From positions 1 through 10,296 of the forward strand of contig JAQVMI010000042.1 of NCBI GenBank assembly GCA_028703735.1: a stretch of DNA of 10,296 nucleotides, given 5' to 3'. This document shows positions 6,001 through 10,296 of this stretch, in pieces. A program made the translations under genes and the position numbers. This stretch comes from Candidatus Cloacimonadota bacterium (lineage in GTDB: Bacteria > Cloacimonadota > Cloacimonadia > Cloacimonadales > Cloacimonadaceae). The notes under the pieces are model-generated. The model had not been told where the DNA came from. It was given only the letters and a program-made list of their open reading frames with translations, and ran no database searches. Each line of letters starts with the position of its first letter. Position 1 is the stretch's first letter.

Positions 6001-9000
6001 ATGATTATTCTAAGGTTAACGGAACCGAAGATAACCGCGTGCTTGATACAGAGGATTTAAATAATAATGGTGACTTGAACACCTTAGATCGTTACTTTAG
6101 TTATCCAATATCTCTTGCAGAGGGTGCTAATGATCTTTATACCCCAGTTGGGGCAGAGGATAAAGGATGGAGGTTATATCGTATTCCTTTAACCGACCCA
6201 GCCTATTACCAAATGGAATCCAGCCAATCCAATTCTCAACCAACCTTAAAGAAGATATCCTATGCCCGGCTTTGGCTGGATTCGCATGAAGAATCTTCTG
6301 TTTATATAGCTGATGTATCTATCGTGGGTAACAAATGGCAGGATTATTTTGTCCGCAGATTTCAATACAGTTACGTAGTAAATACTCCTTCGCACAATGC
6401 ATTGGTTCCAAACTCCGAACTAAACAACTTCAATACAGGCTTCTTATCAGGAATCGTAAATAATCAAAAGAATTCCACTCACTATGCCTCTCCTCCCGGA
6501 ACAGTTTATACAGAGAACGATCGTCAGTCCACAGAAGCAGCACTTTCCCTGGAGGTTGCAAATTTGCAAAAGGGGCAGATGTGCCTGTTGCGTCAGCGGT
6601 TATTAGACCCATACAATCTTCTTTCTTATAGTAAGCTAAGATTTTGGGTTTATCCCGAAGCAGAGCCCGGTAATCCTGATTCGCTGGATATCATAGTTCG
6701 CTTTGGCGCAGATTCTTTGAACTACTACCAAGTTCGCGAAAGAGTGAAAGTGCAAAATAATCAAGGGCTAATGACGCCAAGTAACTGGCTACAGTTAGAA
6801 TACGTCATGCAGGATGTAATATCGCTGAAACAGGATTCCATAAATGTAGTTACTGCAACCATAGAAGCAGAACCAAATAAACGCTGGTATAGCTTTAGAG
6901 GAACACCCACTCTCACGAATATCAGAGAGCTTTATGTTGGTGTGGCTCATCTTGATGAAACGGCAGCATCAGAATTTTCCGGAACCACCTATTTTAATGA
7001 TGTAAGAGTTGCAGATCCATTTGAGGATATTGGGGTAGCCAGAAGACTAAGCCTTAATACTGTATTAGCCGATTTTTCTACCCTAAACGTAGATTACGAA
7101 GAAAAGGATGAGAGCTTTAATACTGTGATTCAGCGTGGCAGGACTAATGCTTTCACCCGGACGCAATCTCTTAATATGTCCAACAAGTACTTTCTTAACA
7201 AGTTCTTCCCAAATTCTTGGAATCTGGATATACCGGTTTTACTTACGCGTAACTACTCGCTGGGAATTCCACGATTCAGAGCAAATTCCGATCTTCTTCG
7301 CAATAACATCACTAATGAGCAGGATAAGGATAGAGAAAAGACCGAGCGTTTGGCATATAGCGCAGATCTTGGATTCTCACAAAAAACAGCACCAAAAAGT
7401 AAAATCCTGCAATACACAATATACCGATTATCCCTCAGTAGCAGAATAGAGAAAACCTACAGCTATACATCCACTGCCATAGATACAATTTTAGCCTACA
7501 GGGGAACAGTAAATTACAACCTGAATATTCCTTCTGAAAGCACCAGTATAAAGATATACAAAAATTACCGATTTAGCTATTTCCCCAATACTTTTAGTAA
7601 CAGTGCCACTTTCAACGCAAATGAACCTCAAAGCTATGATTGGTTAAGCAGACCCGATTCCTTGGGTGTGTATTATTGGGATTGGAGAAAACGCTCGCAA
7701 ACATCAAGTATTAGAGCTGTAACCACAGATAACAACATATCATGGAGTATTCTGAACGATCTGTCTGCCACAGCCAGATATAACACAAAGAGAGATTTGA
7801 AACAGAAGGAATATTTATACGATATCAACATTGGTAGAATGAACGAGTTTGTTCAGGATCTGGGGATTACCTTCAATCCCAATTATATCCCCCGATTGCT
7901 AAGTTTTACATCTTCGGTTGGCTCTCGGTATTCGGACACCCAACGCAGTTACTTTCAAAACAATTCTGAAGGGCAGCAAGAAGAAGTATCCCAACGTGAT
8001 GGTAATACAAACAGGACTATTAGGGTGAATCTTACCTTGCAGAATTCCACCTTGCTAAGCTCGTGGACAGAGAAGTTGAAAAACAGAAAACCTAAATCTG
8101 ATACAAAAATAGAATCCAAAGAAAACGACAGTTCCGCTCCTCCTGATCCTGCTGCTACTTATAGCGATGAAGAGCAGAAGAAAATGGAGCAATTGAAGGA
8201 AGAGGAACAGAAAAATTATGAGCAGCAGCTAAAAGAAGAAGACCAGAAGCTAAGAGAGCAGATGAAAAAGGATGAAGAGCAGAAAAAACTTGAATCCATC
8301 CAGGAAGAAGAAGCCATGAGACTTCTTAAAGAAAAAGAAGAAGCTGCCAAGAACGAGGAAGAAAGGGACGAACCCAAAAGTCAGATTGAAGCAGAACAAC
8401 CCAAAACTGATTCTGATATTCCTGGGAAGGAGACTATTGCAGAGATTGGTGAAGGCGATAAACCACCCACCGAAAAAGAAGAACCCAAACCTAAAAAACC
8501 CAAAGGTGATCCTGTGGCAGGTTTTGTTGGTATGCTTTCACGGGTAAAAAATATCACAGCTTCATATCAGAATACCTACACCATGAATTATGCCAGAAGG
8601 ACTAATCCCTACCCCTTTGCCTTCCAGATCGGGCTTCCAATCTTCAGCCTGGAAAAGGACTCTTTGGAATCAATTTCTGATGATAACACTATCACAGTTG
8701 GCAGCGGGATTACTCTTTCCCGCAAATTGGATAGTGTGATGAACTATTCTTTCACCACCAATAAAAGAAATTCCAGTGCCAGTAGCCAGGTGATAGGCTA
8801 CACATTCCCTGATGTAACCATTTCGCTAATGGATTTTGAAAGCTGGGTAGGCATGGGGAAATATTTAACCAGCACCAGGTTAAACAGCGGATTTCAATAC
8901 ACTGTTCGTCAAAATGGCAGCCTCAATTGGGTTAAACCCAAACAAGAATCATTTACTACAGCATTTAACCCCTTGCTTGGTTTCACCGGCAATATAATGA

Positions 9001-9422
9001 AAGTTGTAACCGCTAATGTAAGCTATTCTGTATCTAAAACAGAGAACATCACAGATATGGATAACTATAAGGTGGTGAAATCTAACGATACCCAAACCAT
9101 GAATGCCAATGTTTCCTATAGCTTCCGAGCCGGGCGTGGATTAACCATTCCCTTCACCAAAAAACGCATCCACATAAAGAATGAATTAACTTCCAGCATG
9201 GGAGTTGCCTACGAAAAGAATTATGATTTCACCGAAGGGCAAAGCTCCTCTCAAGTGGACAGATCTACCACTCGGTTGGCTTTCACGCCTACTGCTACAT
9301 ATCAGTTCAATCAGGATATCAAAGGCGGCTTAACCAGCAGCTACGAAGTTACTGCAGACAAAAAAAGAGACGATGGCACAAAGATGTTTAGCTTGGGAAT
9401 ATGGGTGGAAGTTAATCTGTAA
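3054..9422 (+). CDS. sprA: SprA/Sov-family outer-membrane translocon of type IX secretion
   Basis: 2122 residues, somewhat shorter than the roughly 2400-2500 of Bacteroidota SprA/Sov. In that family the protein forms a giant outer-membrane beta-barrel through which T9SS substrates leave the cell. A signal peptide is clear (residues 1-18/19, M-Q-K-V then a hydrophobic core, ending A-L-G-A). The family signature lies at about 214-290: G-D-K at 221-223, Y-T-G-N-E-D-E-L-I-K at 248-257, I-E-A-G-N at 259-263, and further on Q-G-L-F-G-I. The A-Y-L-D-D-M-E block (796-802) matches the conserved Y-x-D-D-F-E region I recall in SprA. Two EF-hand/dockerin-like loops start at D564 and D1001. Alternating amphipathic strands dominate to the last residues (W-V-E-V-N-L), as expected of a barrel. 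Residues 1702-1817 are a charged helical and Pro-rich insertion. The ribosome-binding site is weak, with only 10 bp to coaX, suggesting coupled translation. No frameshift or internal stop is seen. Other T9SS genes are not in the window. Confidence 0.88.
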   Translation: MQKVYVIILLLVMASALGAENSSDTPIKGAEEIVRWEFMPRLFLDSYTPIESNRIDIYKLDKGLNIYKARPYDIPALAPEYKEKVDFARQIILLSVKVGDYKIAVDVPISFDAYISNMQKKAFRKSLIANQKTQTQQTQVTTGGLLGELVLEIPAIALPRAVQKVLGTSAPKLNLDGTQKISLSASSTKRKIVPIYETENKSTFDLKMQQETNLRLSGTIGDKISMNLKYNSKQDEQIFDANNVNVKYTGNEDELIKSIEAGNISLALSGSRYISYSASSQGLFGITSKFKYGDLDLSVIASKEESQKSTQTYTGKSQADSSTVSSWRYAPRTMYYLSNPYDLYPLYTAADVAREQKPAEWVGNAIKTGANGDWQVHDVLLPKSGTVRLFMDDGDPNNNVGTFTGDQVFYTENYHPPYYPEYVELIEGTDFITNYDLGTVNVLKTVDRLSTLSVIYTTKGEMQVPPLTPEQMVDGKTHTFVIRRANQVYEPYTGEDNSLNCWHFQMRNIYDMNRTNIKSDGFNLQVYTVNVDLTRNYNLPDNIATPEFIANTGFNSYNDYLRLDSNGDGIINGSDSTVNLSRGLVIMPYLEPFYPLGDSLVYRYENESEYSYNDQTSLFLAIKGKIGRDAIELSSGGILRGSVKVRVNGIEQKENSDYIVDYDFGRITFLSAAGKDPDAKIEIDFENRTLFDVAQKNLAGLRADWKLTDYAKMGGTLIYRSETVADKRPRIGNENIELWMGNVDAELTFKPGFITRWLDAMPMINTTAPSQVSVSGEVAFTLPNIYGDPSGKKDEAYLDDMESIIDSYPLGVTYATWSRGSKPFQTPYAKGRMNWYNPKNKVYREDIEDPLTLTEKERKETVTVLALKSTPSNIVVSGSEVRSWSGVMKYLGNELDISQKKYLEVLVRVETPTANPDITLHIDLGDINEDFYTEYGGLGKLNTEDKDPKDGILILEEDIGLDGIAKTLAGADLNDVAVPATDDDYSKVNGTEDNRVLDTEDLNNNGDLNTLDRYFSYPISLAEGANDLYTPVGAEDKGWRLYRIPLTDPAYYQMESSQSNSQPTLKKISYARLWLDSHEESSVYIADVSIVGNKWQDYFVRRFQYSYVVNTPSHNALVPNSELNNFNTGFLSGIVNNQKNSTHYASPPGTVYTENDRQSTEAALSLEVANLQKGQMCLLRQRLLDPYNLLSYSKLRFWVYPEAEPGNPDSLDIIVRFGADSLNYYQVRERVKVQNNQGLMTPSNWLQLEYVMQDVISLKQDSINVVTATIEAEPNKRWYSFRGTPTLTNIRELYVGVAHLDETAASEFSGTTYFNDVRVADPFEDIGVARRLSLNTVLADFSTLNVDYEEKDESFNTVIQRGRTNAFTRTQSLNMSNKYFLNKFFPNSWNLDIPVLLTRNYSLGIPRFRANSDLLRNNITNEQDKDREKTERLAYSADLGFSQKTAPKSKILQYTIYRLSLSSRIEKTYSYTSTAIDTILAYRGTVNYNLNIPSESTSIKIYKNYRFSYFPNTFSNSATFNANEPQSYDWLSRPDSLGVYYWDWRKRSQTSSIRAVTTDNNISWSILNDLSATARYNTKRDLKQKEYLYDINIGRMNEFVQDLGITFNPNYIPRLLSFTSSVGSRYSDTQRSYFQNNSEGQQEEVSQRDGNTNRTIRVNLTLQNSTLLSSWTEKLKNRKPKSDTKIESKENDSSAPPDPAATYSDEEQKKMEQLKEEEQKNYEQQLKEEDQKLREQMKKDEEQKKLESIQEEEAMRLLKEKEEAAKNEEERDEPKSQIEAEQPKTDSDIPGKETIAEIGEGDKPPTEKEEPKPKKPKGDPVAGFVGMLSRVKNITASYQNTYTMNYARRTNPYPFAFQIGLPIFSLEKDSLESISDDNTITVGSGITLSRKLDSVMNYSFTTNKRNSSASSQVIGYTFPDVTISLMDFESWVGMGKYLTSTRLNSGFQYTVRQNGSLNWVKPKQESFTTAFNPLLGFTGNIMKVVTANVSYSVSKTENITDMDNYKVVKSNDTQTMNANVSYSFRAGRGLTIPFTKKRIHIKNELTSSMGVAYEKNYDFTEGQSSSQVDRSTTRLAFTPTATYQFNQDIKGGLTSSYEVTADKKRDDGTKMFSLGIWVEVNL
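8157..8506 (+). repeat. Repeat-built charged coiled-coil insertion inside sprA
   Basis: Encodes SprA residues 1702-1817. The first part is almost entirely Glu, Lys, Gln and Asp with regularly placed Leu and Met, as in a coiled coil or single alpha-helix; the second part is Pro/Lys/Glu-rich (E-E-P-K-P-K-K-P-K). Internal repetition is visible: GATGAAGAGCAGAA occurs exactly at 8166-8179 and 8271-8284, 105 bp (35 codons, five heptads) apart, and the 12-residue unit Q-L-K-E-E-[ED]-Q-K-x-x-E-Q occurs twice in tandem at residues 1713-1736. The reading frame is kept throughout. This looks like in-frame duplication that lengthened a linker. Confidence 0.75.
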
Positions 9423-9445
9423 CCTTAGTCCGATGCGATTCTTCC

Positions 9446-10296
9446 CTACCTGTCAAATCCCAATTCTTTAAGTGCAGTCCCTTTTTTTCGCCAATTGGCG
9501 TTTATCTTGATGTATAAGTGAACTTGAACCGGTAGCTGTAAAAACAATGTTAGCTCCCTCTCTGCATACTCTCGAATCCGCTTTAGATTAACACCGCTTT
9601 TCCCTATCAAAATTGGTTTTTGGCTATGACGCTCCAACCAGATAACAGCATCTATTACCACCTTATCTTCCAATTCGGCATAACGCTCTATTAATACAGC
9701 AGTCGCATAAGGAATCTCCTGCTCGAACTGATGGAAGATAGCTTCCCGAATAGTTTCTTTGGCAAAAAAACGCATGGGTAAATCTGACAGCTGATCTTCT
9801 TCGTAATAGGGCTCGTGGTAAGGAGTGTATTTCTTTATAGCCTCTGTAAGCTGCAAGATGTTTTCTCCTGTTTTAGCCGAAACCATAATGCTTTCCGTGA
9901 TGGAGCTGGGCAAGTGGCTTACTAAATCTTCCAGCTTTGCCTCGGGGCTTAAATCCAGCTTGTTAAAAACGGCAATTTGGGGATTCTTAAGATACTGCAA
10001 TCGCTTTAGCACTTCTGCATCGAACTCACTGGGAAAGCCTGCAATTTGAGCTAAAAATATGATGAGATCCACATCTTTGAATGCATCGTTCCATATCCGC
10101 ATCATCTTTTCCTGCATCTCGTAGCGCGGAACCAGAAAACCGGGTGTATCAATAAACACTATCTGATGATTGGGAGTATTCCAAATACCTTTAATTGCGT
10201 AGCGGGTGGTTTGAGGCTTGGCAGAGGTAATGGAATGTTTCTCTCCCAATATCCGGTTCATCAGGGTGGATTTCCCTGTGTTTGGCTTACCAAGAA
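9446..10296 (-). CDS. era: GTPase Era (5' end outside the window)
   Basis: Essential GTPase that binds 16S rRNA near its 3' end and helps mature the 30S subunit. The frame stays open to the window edge; 282 residues are visible, and about ten at the N-terminus are missing by comparison with typical Era proteins near 300 residues. An ATG at 10261 cannot be the true start because the P-loop lies upstream of it. Counting from the first full codon: G1 G-K-P-N-T-G-K-S at 2-9 (the usual form is G-R-P-N-V-G-K-S), switch I with P-Q-T-T-R at 27-31, G3 D-T-P-G at 49-52, G4 N-K-L-D at 111-114, G5 S-A-K at 139-141. The linker E-D-Q-L-S-D-x-P-x-R-F and the C-terminal KH domain with I-G-K-S-G (230-234) distinguish Era from other TRAFAC GTPases. 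It is convergent with sprA, 23 bp away, with no evident terminator hairpin between them. Confidence 0.95.
   Translation of the reverse strand, partial: LGKPNTGKSTLMNRILGEKHSITSAKPQTTRYAIKGIWNTPNHQIVFIDTPGFLVPRYEMQEKMMRIWNDAFKDVDLIIFLAQIAGFPSEFDAEVLKRLQYLKNPQIAVFNKLDLSPEAKLEDLVSHLPSSITESIMVSAKTGENILQLTEAIKKYTPYHEPYYEEDQLSDLPMRFFAKETIREAIFHQFEQEIPYATAVLIERYAELEDKVVIDAVIWLERHSQKPILIGKSGVNLKRIREYAERELTLFLQLPVQVHLYIKINANWRKKGTALKELGFDR

Noticed and set aside
7135..7449. Plus-strand 104-codon frame inside sprA
   Set aside because: It is an alternative frame within continuous SprA coding sequence, with no ribosome-binding site or recognisable fold.
8157..8506. Charged insertion in sprA as a frameshift artefact or a fused separate gene
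   Set aside because: The reading frame is continuous, strand-like SprA sequence resumes right after it, and the composition fits a coiled-coil linker.
9825..10049. Plus-strand 74-codon frame opposite era
   Set aside because: It is antisense to the Era G4 and G5 regions; the conserved motifs are on the minus strand.
10259..10261. ATG at 10261 as the start of era
   Set aside because: The P-loop G-K-P-N-T-G-K-S is encoded upstream in the same frame, so the true start is outside the window.

Overview
The window reads as a chromosomal segment from a diderm bacterium of the FCB group (Fibrobacterota-Chlorobiota-Bacteroidota and relatives). The strongest clue is an intact 2122-residue homologue of SprA/Sov, the outer-membrane translocon of the type IX secretion system. 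The moderately AT-rich composition, the divergence of this SprA from the Bacteroidota proteins I know, and the Shine-Dalgarno sites in front of several genes make a non-Bacteroidota member such as Cloacimonadota my best guess. The phylum is inference, since no rRNA or other decisive marker is present. I see no tRNA, rRNA, CRISPR array, insertion sequence or prophage gene.

Layout. Positions 1-1453 are on the minus strand: a membrane-anchored periplasmic SGNH/GDSL hydrolase, followed by the first 20 codons of a second secreted or membrane protein that starts at a TTG overlapping the SGNH stop. A 141-bp divergent region (1454-1594) carries a 7-bp inverted repeat followed by a T tract, and a possible promoter. 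On the plus strand come a small lipoprotein with a TonB-C/AgmX-like domain (1595-2023), a 156-bp spacer with two hairpins, a type III pantothenate kinase (coaX, 2180-3043), and 10 bp later sprA (3054-9422). Convergent to sprA, and 23 bp away, is the GTPase gene era (9446-10296, minus strand), whose first few codons lie beyond the window.

How the parts relate. coaX and sprA are close enough to be co-transcribed, with sprA having only a weak ribosome-binding site. CoaX (coenzyme A synthesis) and Era (30S ribosome maturation) are housekeeping genes. The cell-envelope theme comes from SprA, the lipoprotein and the SGNH pair. A T9SS also needs GldK/L/M/N, SprE, SprT, PorV and other parts; none are here, so the system can only be inferred.

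The points most worth a second look are: the SprA with a repetitive, highly charged helical insertion between its barrel-like segments; a CoaX lacking the usual Arg of its G-x-D-R motif; a lipid-anchored TonB-C-like domain close to the translocon gene; and an SGNH hydrolase with a roughly 245-residue stretch between its first two catalytic blocks. I found no clearly new multi-gene system.
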